Positions 8,967 to 16,832 of a stretch of 39,122 nucleotides of DNA are shown in pieces. The notes below the pieces were generated by a model. The model saw only the letters and a list, made by a program, of their open reading frames with translations, had not been told where the DNA came from and made no database searches. How positions within the stretch are numbered: position 1 is the first letter of the stretch; each line of letters begins with the position of its first letter. The stretch is from contig DASXLL010000119.1 of assembly GCA_036496265.1 (NCBI GenBank), positions 1 to 39,122 on the forward strand, in the 5' to 3' direction. The position numbers and the translations under genes were made by a program. The stretch is from CAYLLN01 sp036496265. Lineage in GTDB: Bacteria > Planctomycetota > Planctomycetia > Pirellulales > Pirellulaceae.

Positions 8967-10811
8967 ATGTCGATCCGCTTGGAGCAGGAATACGAGAACG
9001 AGTTGGCAGCGATCCGGCATTTGGCCAAGGATTTCGCCCGGGAACATCCAAACGCTGCCGGCCGCTTGATTCTCAGCGAGGAAACCGGCCTGTCGCAGGA
9101 TCCGCATGTCGAGCGGCTCATTGAAGCCTTCGCGTTTCTAACTGCACGCGTGCAAGTCAAGCTGAAGGATGAATTTCCGGAGCTCACCGACGCGCTGCTG
9201 GGGATGCTTTATCCGCATTATCTGGCGCCGGTTCCATCAATGGCCGTGGCGCAGTTGCATCTGGATTCGGGGCAAGCCAATTTAACCACCGGAACCACGA
9301 TCGAGCGCGGCACGGAGCTTCTCTCGCGCGAAATCGCCGGCCAGCCCTGCCGGTTTCGCACCACCGCACCCGTAAGCCTGTGGCCAATTCAGGTCACGCG
9401 GGCCCGGTATCAGAGTAGTCCTTTTGGTTCCGATATCGTGCCGCCGTTTGAATCGCGCGACGCCGAAGCGGCAATTCGCATAGAGCTGCGCGGCGCGGGC
9501 GGTGCTCCGCTCACCAAGCTGGGCTTAAAGGAGTTGCGGTTTTTTCTCAGCGGCGATCAGCCCACGACACACCAGCTTTATGAGCTGCTATTTAATCACG
9601 TCACGAACGTGCAAATTCGCCTGCCGCAGGCCCCGCCGGCCAAGGGAACGCTGACGCTGCCCGCCGCCGCGATCCGGACGGTCGGCTATGAAGAGCACGA
9701 GGGAATGCTGCCCTACAGCCCGCGGTCGTTCCCCGGCTATCGCTTGCTCACGGAGTATTTTGCCTTCCCGCAGAAATTCTTGTTTTTCGATCTGACTCGC
9801 CTGGAAGGCCTGGCCGGAATGCCGCCGCAGCAAGAGGCGGAACTGCTCATTTTTCTCAATCGGGCCGCGCCGCCGCTCGAAAGCCGCGTGACTGCTGACT
9901 CGTTTCGGCTCTCCTGCGTCCCCATCGTCAATTTATTTACGAAGCTCGCCGAGCCAATTCGCCTCTCGCGAACAAAAACCGAATACCTCGTCGTGCCGGA
10001 CGTCCGTCGGCCGCAGGCCATGGAGGTCTATTCGATCGACGAAGTCGAGAGCATTCATCCGGACACGAAAGAGGTCCTCCGCTACGAGCCCTTTTACGGC
10101 CTGGGCAACAAAACGGAAACCGTCAGTGGGGCCTTTTGGCATCAGCAGCGCCGGCCGTCTCCCTCGCCGTCGGATACGGGCACGGATGTCTATTTGATCC
10201 TGGTGAATTCTGAATTCGATCCGGCCGTGCCGGCAACTGAGGTTGTTTCCGTGCGAACGACATGCACCAACCGCAATCTGCCGGCTGATATTCAAAAGAC
10301 CGGCAGCGTCGATTGGCAATTTCAGCTCGCCGGGCAATCGCCCGTGCGGCGAATCACGACACCCGTCGATCCCACGCCGGCTCTCCGGCTGTCCGAGGGC
10401 GGCGACCGTTGGCGGCTCCTGTCCCATTTATCGCTCAATCATCTGTCGATCGCTGGCGGTTCCGACGGCGCCGCGGCGCTTCGCGAGATTCTCCGTCTTT
10501 ACGACTACGCCGCGTCTAGCGCAACGGCCCAGCAAATCGACGGTTTGTTTTCCGTGAAGTCTAGTCGCGGCATCGCGCCGATTCGCGAGGGGCACACGCG
10601 TGGTTTTTGCCGCGGCCTCGACGTGGAAATCACATTCGACGACGAAAAATTCCCCGGCACCGGCTTTTATCTGCTGGCGAGCGTGCTCGAGCGGTTTTTG
10701 GCGCAATATGCATCGATCAATTCGTTCACACGCCTGATCGCGCGTTCGCGGCAGCGTGACTTTTGGGAGAAGCGATGGCCGCCGAGGACGGGGAACTTGA
10801 CACTCGCGTAA
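8967..10811 (+). CDS. tssF: Type VI secretion baseplate protein TssF (VasA/ImpG)
   Basis: 614 aa from ATG 8967; the frame is open further upstream but would overlap tssE. The N-terminus is diagnostic for TssF: YENELAAIRHLAKDFAREHP, then HVERLIEAFAFLTARVQ, and LTDALLGMLYPHYLAPVPSM. Further family blocks are the FPQKFLFFDLTRLEG region in the middle and the C-terminal LERFLAQYASINSFTRL. TssF is the large wedge subunit that binds two TssG copies and TssE. Length is normal for the family (about 590-630). It overlaps the start of tssG, suggesting coupled translation, consistent with a fixed wedge complex. Confidence 0.95.
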   Translation: MSIRLEQEYENELAAIRHLAKDFAREHPNAAGRLILSEETGLSQDPHVERLIEAFAFLTARVQVKLKDEFPELTDALLGMLYPHYLAPVPSMAVAQLHLDSGQANLTTGTTIERGTELLSREIAGQPCRFRTTAPVSLWPIQVTRARYQSSPFGSDIVPPFESRDAEAAIRIELRGAGGAPLTKLGLKELRFFLSGDQPTTHQLYELLFNHVTNVQIRLPQAPPAKGTLTLPAAAIRTVGYEEHEGMLPYSPRSFPGYRLLTEYFAFPQKFLFFDLTRLEGLAGMPPQQEAELLIFLNRAAPPLESRVTADSFRLSCVPIVNLFTKLAEPIRLSRTKTEYLVVPDVRRPQAMEVYSIDEVESIHPDTKEVLRYEPFYGLGNKTETVSGAFWHQQRRPSPSPSDTGTDVYLILVNSEFDPAVPATEVVSVRTTCTNRNLPADIQKTGSVDWQFQLAGQSPVRRITTPVDPTPALRLSEGGDRWRLLSHLSLNHLSIAGGSDGAAALREILRLYDYAASSATAQQIDGLFSVKSSRGIAPIREGHTRGFCRGLDVEITFDDEKFPGTGFYLLASVLERFLAQYASINSFTRLIARSRQRDFWEKRWPPRTGNLTLA

Positions 10812-12064
10812 GTGATGGCGTCAGCGGCTGCGATTCGCCTCCAGGGCTGTCCCGCGCGCCTGCCGAGGCTTATGGCGAGCCAACGCTGGCCGAGTTTCTG
10901 GCACAAGAGCCGTATTGCTTCTCGTTTTTTGCGGCGCTGCGTGTTCTGGCGCAAATTGCGTCCAAACGCGCCGGGCCGAATCAGGAGCCACGTTCCGCGG
11001 TCGAGCAAATCCATTTTCGCGCCCATCAGGCGTTCAGTTTCCCGCCTTCCGAGTTGTCGGAGTTGAAGACGCCGGCCGGCAGTGAATCGGCAGATAATCA
11101 GATGATTGGCGAGATGACGGTCACGTTTCTGGGGTTAACCGGATCGATGGGGGCCCTGCCGCGGCCGTACACCGAGCTGGTGATCGAGCGAATCCGCAAA
11201 GGCGATTTCGCACTCCGCGACTTTTTCGACATTTTCAATCACCGGCTGATTCAGGTTTTCGCGCGGACCGGAGAAAAATACCGGTTCTATTTCAACCATG
11301 AGGATGCCGCCCTGGGTGAGCATGTGCGCCGCAGGCAAGGCGAGCAGAAGCTGCGGGCGTTTTTTCTGGACGAACGGCCGCGTCTCGATTTGTTCTCTCA
11401 AATCCTCCTCGATTTGAGCGGTGCGGGCACGGGGTTATTGCGCTACCGCGACTCGCAACGATCGCGACCGGTTCCGCGACACGAAGTTCCCGATTCGGCC
11501 ATTCGATATTTCGCGGGACAACTGGCGCAGACGCATCGCTGCGCCGTTTCGCTGGAGCGAATGGTGGCCGGCTATTTCCAGGTTGCAGCGGAGATTATTC
11601 CGTTCGTCGGCCAATGGATCCCACTGCCGGTCGAGCATCAGACTTGCATGCGCCGCTCGCGAGCCGACGGTGATTCGACGCCCGGCGCGCGGCCGGCGCC
11701 CGGACAATGCTCGCACCCACAATTGGGCCGCAACGCCGTCGTTGGTTCGCGCGTGTTCGAAGTTCAAGGGCGATTTCGCGTGCGCCTCGGGCCGCTGACA
11801 TTCGACGAGTTCAAGCATTTTTTGCCCATCGGTGAGAAGTACCGGCAGTTAGCGCATTTTGTGCGACTCTACGTCGGCCCCACATTCGATTTTGACGTTC
11901 AGCCGGTGCTAAAAGGCGACGAAGTCCCGTGGTGCCAGCTCGGCGCAAGCGGCTCGCGAGCGCCCCGTCTAGGCTGGAACACCTGGCTCCGGAATCGCGA
12001 ATTCACGACCAACGTTGACGACGCCATTTTCCGTGTGCCAGACGAAATCTCAATGAGCAACTAG
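10775..12064 (+). CDS. tssG: Type VI secretion baseplate protein TssG (VasB/ImpH)
   Basis: 429 aa. The ATG at 10775 is chosen because GGGAGA lies just before it; it overlaps the end of tssF by 37 nt. Typical TssG blocks are LAQEPYCFSFFAALRVL near residue 45, a long VTFLGLTGSMGALPRPYTEL near residue 115, then RDFFDIFNHRLIQVFARTG, and the C-terminal LGPLTFDEFKHFLP. It is somewhat longer than most TssG proteins (about 330-370 aa), because of an extended N-terminus and an Arg/Pro-rich insert before the C-terminal domain. With TssE and TssF it forms the baseplate wedge. No sheath, hub, membrane or ATPase T6SS gene follows. Confidence 0.94.
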   Translation: MAAEDGELDTRVSDGVSGCDSPPGLSRAPAEAYGEPTLAEFLAQEPYCFSFFAALRVLAQIASKRAGPNQEPRSAVEQIHFRAHQAFSFPPSELSELKTPAGSESADNQMIGEMTVTFLGLTGSMGALPRPYTELVIERIRKGDFALRDFFDIFNHRLIQVFARTGEKYRFYFNHEDAALGEHVRRRQGEQKLRAFFLDERPRLDLFSQILLDLSGAGTGLLRYRDSQRSRPVPRHEVPDSAIRYFAGQLAQTHRCAVSLERMVAGYFQVAAEIIPFVGQWIPLPVEHQTCMRRSRADGDSTPGARPAPGQCSHPQLGRNAVVGSRVFEVQGRFRVRLGPLTFDEFKHFLPIGEKYRQLAHFVRLYVGPTFDFDVQPVLKGDEVPWCQLGASGSRAPRLGWNTWLRNREFTTNVDDAIFRVPDEISMSN

Positions 12065-12120
12065 TGCCTTTCATCACAACCTAGTCTTCAATGTGTCGCC
12101 TGACCGCATCCCAACCGGCC

Positions 12121-12271
12121 AGGAGAGAAAGAGTAGGATGAAGATTAAGAGTAGGAATATGATTAAGAGTAGGAGCAGGAGAATGATTAGCATGGCCCAT
12201 CCTACTCCTAATCGTTCTCTTGCTCTTATTCCAATTCATAATCCTACTCGTACTCTTAATCCTTCTCCTCC
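12121..12271. repeat. Hexamer-periodic mirrored purine/pyrimidine element, copy 2
   Basis: Purine-rich left half (12121-12190), a short centre (CATGGCCCAT, 12191-12200) and a pyrimidine-rich right half (12200-12271). Next to the centre AGCAGGAGAATGATTAG pairs with CTAATCGTTCTCTTGCT at all 17 positions if two G-U wobbles are allowed, which suggests an RNA hairpin. Shared words with copy 1 include GATTAAGAGTAGGA and CTCTTGCTCTTA. It lies between tssG and the terminator of the converging lipoprotein gene. Confidence 0.75.
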
Positions 12272-12293
12272 GCTGCATTTCGACAACTGGCGC

Positions 12294-12329
12294 AAAAAAA
12301 AGCGGAGCTGCCTGGAGGGTAGCTCCGCT
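12294..12329 (-). terminator. Intrinsic terminator of the small lipoprotein gene
   Basis: Read on the minus strand: AGCGGAGCT, an 11-nt loop, AGCTCCGCT, then a run of eight T (the A-run at 12294-12301 on the plus strand). It lies 85 nt past the stop of the minus-strand gene ending at 12414. Confidence 0.85.
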
Positions 12330-12413
12330 CGAAGCGGCGGCGGAAGAGCCGCTAGGATAACTGACCTGTTTCGCCTTGCCAGTCGTCCCGCTTGCTGTCT
12401 CGTTTTCTCCGCG

Positions 12414-12857
12414 CTAAGGCGTGCGATTCACATCGACAGTGACACCGCCGCCGGGAACGCGATTGACGTTCACATCCACATGAGCCGGCCGGTTGGTGGT
12501 CGTCCCCGTGCGATCAGAGATCGGTGGGGTCGTAGGCGTGGTGGAATTGTCGCTTGTTTCCTTACGGGCCTCGGCGCGCTGCGCGTCTTGGAGCTCTCGC
12601 TCTTGCTTGATAACGTTCTCATTGCCCTGACGGGCGGCGTCCTCGACTCGGCGCTCTTGCCGAGCGACTCGCTCACCGGCGTCCTGCTGGGTCTGCCGCA
12701 GGTCTTCCCGCTTATTTTGAACATCCTGGGCCGCTTGATTGCGCGCCCGCTCCACATCCTGCTGGGCTCGTTCCACGCTTTTCGCGCACGCGCCAAACAA
12801 GCATGCGCCAAAAAAGCACACGATCGCAATACAAGCCAAATACAACATGCGTTTCAT
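12414..12857 (-). CDS. Small coiled-coil lipoprotein, function unknown
   Basis: 147 aa. The ATG at 12857 is chosen over the longer open frame because GAGAGGAA lies about 10 nt upstream and because MKRMLYLACIAIVCFFGAC begins a signal peptide. Lipobox-like sites occur at FFGAC or LFGAC. Residues about 27-95 are a highly charged helix rich in Gln, Arg, Glu and Ala (ERAQQDVERARNQAAQDVQN), likely a coiled coil. The tail is Thr/Pro-rich and ends with HVDVNVNRVPGGGVTVDVN. It stands alone between converging tssG and the divergent FHA gene and has its own terminator. A periplasmic or outer-membrane anchored structural role is possible; no family recognised. Confidence 0.72.
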   Translation of the reverse strand: MKRMLYLACIAIVCFFGACLFGACAKSVERAQQDVERARNQAAQDVQNKREDLRQTQQDAGERVARQERRVEDAARQGNENVIKQERELQDAQRAEARKETSDNSTTPTTPPISDRTGTTTNRPAHVDVNVNRVPGGGVTVDVNRTP

Positions 12858-13259
12858 AACTCGGGTTCCTCTCTGGTGGTTAGACAATGTGGGGGTCGTG
12901 CAGCCCTGCGGGCCGCCCTGTCGCCAAGCAACAGCATCGCCAGAACTCTTGAGGCAAACGGTGCGCCACACTGCCGCACGACGACCCTTACAAAGCAATT
13001 GAATTGCTGCAAAAACCAGTGAAATGACGCACTTTGGGACGGAACTAAAGGTCTTCCGCGCCGGTCTATTTCATAGTGGCGGCTGGAGGCGTCGCAGCGT
13101 TCGCTCGCTGTACGTTTCGCGACCAGACTGCTCACTCGCAGCCGTGGCGGCGTGCTCGTTCTTCACGCGAAAAAACGCCGTTTTGGGACCGTTATATCAA
13201 TGATTCGGCCTCGCCACTGCCAAATGTGATGATTGTGGCACGCCCGAGCCGCCTTTCAC
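12858..13259. other. Intergenic region, nothing recognised
   Basis: Divergent gap between the small lipoprotein gene (-) and the FHA gene (+). It should contain the lipoprotein promoter. No convincing ORF, RNA or repeat is visible; a few Arg-rich short frames are not supported by a ribosome site. Confidence 0.4.
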
Positions 13260-13289
13260 TTGACCGCGGTTTTGCCGCGATGTTATAAG
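13260..13289 (+). promoter_or_regulatory. Candidate promoter of the FHA gene
   Basis: TTGACC (13260-13265), an 18-nt spacer containing a small CGCGG-GCCGCG hairpin, and TATAAG (13284-13289). The gene's ATG is at 13307, so the transcript would have a leader of roughly 10 nt that still contains AGGA. One of the better promoter matches in the window. Confidence 0.5.
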
Positions 13290-13306
13290 CGCTTACCAGG
13301 ATCGAT

Positions 13307-14002
13307 ATGACCGGAACCTCGTCCGTCCATGAAGCGAAGCCCATCACGGGCATCACGATCCGCGTCCTCGACGGCGCGGACCGCGGCCGCGTATTTCCCG
13401 ACCTCAATCCCCCGATTACCATCGGCCGCGAGGAGGGCAACACGATCCAGCTCAACGATGAGCGCATCAGCCGCTATCACGTCAAGATTCAGGAAGACCA
13501 CAATCGCCTCGTCATAACCGATCTCGAAAGCACCAACGGCACGAAGGTCAACAACGAGGACGTGCAGCTCCGGATTCTGCGGTTCGGCGACATGATCCAA
13601 CTTGGACGCAGTGTGCTGTTGTTCGGCTCCCGCGAGCAGATCGCCCAGCGACTGGCCAAGCTTCGTGCGGATGAAGGTGAAGGCCCCGGCGAGGCGCAGG
13701 AGGAAAAAGCCAACGACATTTCCTCGCTCGATTTCGAGCTCAACTGGAGCGAAGATGCTGACTTGCAGGCCACGATTCATGCCCTCGAGCCGCCCGAGCT
13801 ACCCGACCGCTTAACGCCTGGCCAGGCCGCGCAGCTTTCCGAATTGCTCGAATTCTTACACTTGCGGCTGCGAAACTTTATCTCGAATGCCGAAGCCGAT
13901 ACCAAGCAAAATAAAGTGACGCTCGATCTGCGGCAGTGGCAAGCGCTCATCGACCTCCAAGCCCGCCTCTCTGAATATCTCCGCGAAGTCGGCGAGCCTT
14001 GA
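13307..14002 (+). CDS. FHA-domain protein
   Basis: 231 aa. Residues about 15-110 are a forkhead-associated domain that binds phosphothreonine peptides. The conserved contact residues are visible: Gly40-Arg41, Ser55-Arg56 and His58 in ISRYH, and Asn77 in STNGT. Residues 115-145 are acidic, and 150-231 are helical without a recognised domain. FHA proteins (TagH/Fha) regulate type VI secretion through a Ser/Thr kinase, and tssEFG end 1.2 kb upstream. But no kinase or phosphatase gene is present and the gene has its own promoter, so a T6SS link is only a possibility. Planctomycetes have many Ser/Thr kinases that could supply the phosphate. Confidence 0.9.
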   Translation: MTGTSSVHEAKPITGITIRVLDGADRGRVFPDLNPPITIGREEGNTIQLNDERISRYHVKIQEDHNRLVITDLESTNGTKVNNEDVQLRILRFGDMIQLGRSVLLFGSREQIAQRLAKLRADEGEGPGEAQEEKANDISSLDFELNWSEDADLQATIHALEPPELPDRLTPGQAAQLSELLEFLHLRLRNFISNAEADTKQNKVTLDLRQWQALIDLQARLSEYLREVGEP

Positions 14003-14010
14003 TTCTGCAG

Positions 14011-14028
14011 GTTGTGCTTTAGCACAAC
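14011..14028. terminator. Small hairpin between converging FHA and queD genes
   Basis: GTTGTGC (14011-14017), loop TTTA, GCACAAC (14022-14028). It fills most of the 32-nt gap between the two stops. No T-run on either side, so termination is uncertain; it could be a short nomadic palindrome. Confidence 0.35.
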
Positions 14029-14034
14029 GCTCAC

Positions 14035-14442
14035 TTACGCCCTCCGATACGTCGCATAACACCGCGGCGTTTCCCACAGCTGGCACTCGACGATCGGAAA
14101 TCCGCGGCTGGCGGTGAATTCGTAAATCAGCCTGGCGATATTCTCCGCGGTCGGATTTTCATCCATGAGGAAAAGTGGCTCCCCCATTTTTTCCAACATC
14201 GGCACGGCTGGATCGGTCCGCTGCAAGAGCATCCGGTGATCGAGCTTCTCATCGATCCACGCGCTGACCACATTTTTGATGTCGGAAAAATCGAGCACCA
14301 TTCCCCGCTCATCGAGCGTCGCTGACTCGATCGTAATAATCGCCCGGCCATTGTGACCGTGCAAGTATTTGCATTTGCCGGCATAATTCAGCAGCCGATG
14401 GCCGTAACAGAAATCGATTTCTCGCGAAACGCGGAAGGTCAT
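14035..14442 (-). CDS. queD: 6-carboxytetrahydropterin synthase (QueD)
   Basis: 135 aa. Converts 7,8-dihydroneopterin triphosphate to 6-carboxytetrahydropterin in queuosine/preQ0 synthesis. Visible features: the zinc-ligand histidine in CYGHRLLNY, the catalytic Cys in AGKCKYLHGHNG followed by the HGH zinc pair, LDFSDIKNVV near residue 55, and LDHRMLL. Length is normal (about 120-140 aa). It follows queC on the same strand with a 31-nt gap and would be co-transcribed with it. queE is not in the window. The PTPS family also includes other pterin enzymes, but the Cys and the queC partner favour QueD. Confidence 0.92.
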   Translation of the reverse strand: MTFRVSREIDFCYGHRLLNYAGKCKYLHGHNGRAIITIESATLDERGMVLDFSDIKNVVSAWIDEKLDHRMLLQRTDPAVPMLEKMGEPLFLMDENPTAENIARLIYEFTASRGFPIVECQLWETPRCYATYRRA

Positions 14443-14473
14443 GAGTTCAATATTCCAAGATCAAGATTTGAAG

Positions 14474-15148
14474 TTAGGTAGCAATCTGGGCGTAATGCGT
14501 GCGATCTTCCATTCCTGATTCCTTAAACGCAATTTGGCGTTCCGCGCACTTGTTGCACCGGCCGCAGTGTTCACTGCCCACAGGCGCGATGCACGAAAAC
14601 GTCAGCTCCAGCGGCAGCTCAGGCCCCAGCGCCATCACCTGCAGCTTGTTCATTTCACCGAACGGTCGCATCAGTCGAACTGGCGACGAACTGCCGCGGT
14701 TCATCGCCGCCTCAAAATCGCGAAGAAACGCCGCACTGGCATCGTCGAACGGGCTGGTCCCCAGTGGCGCGAGTGCCAGCTCCCGAACATCATTCAATTG
14801 ACACCACACGGCCGGCTTCACTAACAACAAGGCATTTCGCCCCGGCAAAAACACCGCCTCGTCGGGCGAATCCGCCGCCGGGGTCTCAGCGCCCGTCAGG
14901 CTCCAGTGTCGGCCATATAAATCCGCCAGGGGTAGATCGAGAACGACCAATTTGGCCAGATGATCAGTCGAAATCGCCGCCAAAAACCGCGCGAGGACCG
15001 TCAGTTCCGCCGACTCCCACACGACGCCCGTCCGAACATAAAACGGCTGCACGCGCCGCCCACGCCGCAGTAAGTCGCCGATCAAAATCGAGCTATCCAG
15101 GCCGCCGCTGGCGAGAACGCCAATCGAATCTGCATCAAAGCCAGCCAA
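14474..15148 (-). CDS. queC: 7-cyano-7-deazaguanine synthase (QueC)
   Basis: 224 aa. ATP-dependent conversion of 7-carboxy-7-deazaguanine to preQ0. The N-terminal PP-loop is SGGLDSS (about residues 14-20), with FLPGRNALLL in the middle. The C-terminus has the four-cysteine zinc site: Cys in TFSCIAP, then CGRCNKC. The start is a TTG at 15148, supported by AGGAG at the right distance; no ATG is available nearby. It is upstream of queD in a two-gene operon. The usual fate of preQ0 in such a bacterium is queuosine in tRNA; no DNA-modification genes lie nearby. Confidence 0.93.
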   Translation of the reverse strand: MAGFDADSIGVLASGGLDSSILIGDLLRRGRRVQPFYVRTGVVWESAELTVLARFLAAISTDHLAKLVVLDLPLADLYGRHWSLTGAETPAADSPDEAVFLPGRNALLLVKPAVWCQLNDVRELALAPLGTSPFDDASAAFLRDFEAAMNRGSSSPVRLMRPFGEMNKLQVMALGPELPLELTFSCIAPVGSEHCGRCNKCAERQIAFKESGMEDRTHYAQIAT

Positions 15149-15251
15149 ATTGTGCTCTCCTGCTGCCGTGGCAATCGGGGAGCACTCATTTTATAACGCC
15201 AGCCTGTCGCTGCAGAGGCGTCGTTTAGTCGGTGCGGCCGTCGGGCCGACT

Positions 15252-16214
15252 TTAAGGTACCACCGGCAGCGGCGAAACTCGCGGCGCAACAACTTCCACC
15301 GGCGTCGTTTGTTCGACAGTCGTGCCCGGAACCAATGTCGTGGGCGGCGTCACTACCGCTGGCCGCCTGATCACAGCTGCCGTCTCCGCAACGGGCGTCG
15401 GCTCAATCGCCTCCAGCGGCTCTCCGCGGACAATATGGCGATCGACCAAGACAGGTACGCCATTTTTATTAATCTCGAGGGCCAATAGCACCGGCCGATT
15501 ATCAACTCTCATTTCTTGCCCACGAACCATAATCCACTCCCCCTGCTTCACATCGGCGCGCCAAATCTGCTCGGGTGGGCCAAGATCCGTCACAATGGCC
15601 TGCCCGCCGCGGGTAACTAGTTCGGCCACCAAGTGCTCCTGCCGTGAGCCATTCAAGCGCGAGGTCCGCAGCCGATTCACGCGGGCCTCGATCTTGACGA
15701 TCTGCTCAGTCACCGGATAGCCGGCCGGCACAACCGCCGCGACGGTTGCTGGCGCCGTTTCACGCTGAATCACGACGTCTTTCCCGCCGATGGCAACTAA
15801 ACTCGCCACCAGAACGTCAAGCTGACCAACGCGGACCTGATGTCCGCGAATCGCTATCGGCTCGCCCGTTACGACTGGCGTCAACCGGAAGTTGCTCGCC
15901 AGACCGAGCTCAACGATCTGGCGCTGTCCGTTGCCAATGTCAACGAGCGCAGCCAGATTCTTATCGGCAGTGCCGCGCAGATCAACTTGCTTCGTGCGCA
16001 GCACCTGGCCTCGAACGGCGATTTCCGACCCCGCCGGCGCGCTCACCGCGGCTACCGTTGCCGGAGCCGTAACAACCGCCGCTGTCTCAGGAGCAGCGGG
16101 CACTGGCGGGACAACCGGGCGAACTACCGCCGTTTGTGCCCCCGCGGTACCCGCCAGCAGCACGAACCCCAATGCAAAAATGGCCACGACGTACTGTGTT
16201 CGGGAAGTGTTCAT
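15252..16214 (-). CDS. Secreted protein with two tandem ~90-residue repeats, unknown function
   Basis: 320 aa from ATG 16214, giving a signal peptide (MNTSRTQYVVAIFALG, cleavage near AGA-QT). After a Pro/Ala/Val linker, residues about 64-152 and 173-263 are two versions of one unit: a VLRT/RLRTS strand, then NLAALVDIGNGQRQIVELG against HLVAELVTRGGQAIVTDLG, then GEPIAIRGHQVRV against GEWIMVRGQEMRV, then a V-L-hydrophobic strand. The strand-rich, Gly-punctuated pattern suggests a small beta-barrel (OB-like), as in BOF-type periplasmic proteins, but this is inference. The tail is Pro/Val/Thr-rich. The 52-nt gap to the gene before it suggests an operon. Confidence 0.75.
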   Translation of the reverse strand: MNTSRTQYVVAIFALGFVLLAGTAGAQTAVVRPVVPPVPAAPETAAVVTAPATVAAVSAPAGSEIAVRGQVLRTKQVDLRGTADKNLAALVDIGNGQRQIVELGLASNFRLTPVVTGEPIAIRGHQVRVGQLDVLVASLVAIGGKDVVIQRETAPATVAAVVPAGYPVTEQIVKIEARVNRLRTSRLNGSRQEHLVAELVTRGGQAIVTDLGPPEQIWRADVKQGEWIMVRGQEMRVDNRPVLLALEINKNGVPVLVDRHIVRGEPLEAIEPTPVAETAAVIRRPAVVTPPTTLVPGTTVEQTTPVEVVAPRVSPLPVVP

Positions 16215-16266
16215 AATCAGTTCGCTTTCATTCGAGGTTCGCAGGGCGATCAATGCGCGAGGCCGG

Positions 16267-16737
16267 CTACCAACTGAATAAACCCGCTTCCTCGCGCCGG
16301 TCGTAAGTCCAATTCGTGCGGAAACCTGGCAACGCGTCCGTCGGCGGCTTTACGACCACCGCCGCCTTCGGAACTTGGTAATAGTCGTAGTACCAGTTGT
16401 CATCCGCATTGCCGTCGTCGTAAAAGCCAAACGCATATCGGGCAAACGCGCTCGGCCAGGTCGCGGCAACGGTCGGCGCGATAACCGCGCCCGGCGCTAC
16501 CACCGCTCCGGCCACGGTCGGCGTATCATCGACCACCGGAGGCGGCACAATCGCCGGTTCAGTCACCAGCCGCTCGGTAACCACCCGCGGCGTCGCGGCC
16601 GGCGGCAATCCAGTGCGCGGCTGGTAAACTTCCCGCGCGATCGCCGGCAAGCCTTCATCTTGACCGACCGCGACGAGCGGAAACGCGCCGAATAGCGACG
16701 CGATGAGCGCCGCATACATGCCAAGTGCCTTGCACAT
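16267..16737 (-). CDS. Small secreted protein, unknown function
   Basis: 156 aa; ATG 16737 is preceded by GAGGAG with good spacing. Signal peptide with a hydrophobic core at about residues 7-24 (cleavage near AVG-QD). The middle is Pro/Val/Ala-rich; near residues 100-120 is an aromatic/acidic patch (YAFGFYDDGNADDNWYYDYY), and the protein ends in LFSW. Likely exported or wall-associated. It precedes the repeat protein by 52 nt and probably shares its transcript. No family recognised. Confidence 0.68.
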   Translation of the reverse strand: MCKALGMYAALIASLFGAFPLVAVGQDEGLPAIAREVYQPRTGLPPAATPRVVTERLVTEPAIVPPPVVDDTPTVAGAVVAPGAVIAPTVAATWPSAFARYAFGFYDDGNADDNWYYDYYQVPKAAVVVKPPTDALPGFRTNWTYDRREEAGLFSW

Positions 16738-16794
16738 CGAACGAACTCCTCATCAATTAGCGACTTGCCTTGGAAGGCGCTGCGATTGATCAGG

Positions 16795-16808
16795 AAGTTT
16801 GCAAACTT
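16795..16808. promoter_or_regulatory. 14-bp perfect palindrome, possible operator
   Basis: AAGTTTGCAAACTT sits 58 nt upstream of the start of the small secreted protein gene (-) and 25 nt after the stop of the solute-binding protein gene. A GCCCC-GGGGC inverted repeat (near 16812-16823) is next to it. Either an operator or part of a transcription end. Confidence 0.3.
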
Positions 16809-16832
16809 TATGCCCCCAGGGGCAGACTTTGC

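Noticed and set aside
7725..12271. CRISPR-like or tandem-repeat array
   Set aside because: No constant repeat with unique spacers; units are degenerate hexamers in mirrored halves.
12093..13022. 309-aa open frame on the plus strand
   Set aside because: Runs through the hexamer repeat, a minus-strand terminator and the antisense of the small lipoprotein gene; no coherent protein.
14035..15148. preQ0-based DNA modification (dpd) system
   Set aside because: Only queC and queD are present; no tgt-like DpdA or helicase genes nearby, so ordinary queuosine synthesis is the simpler reading.
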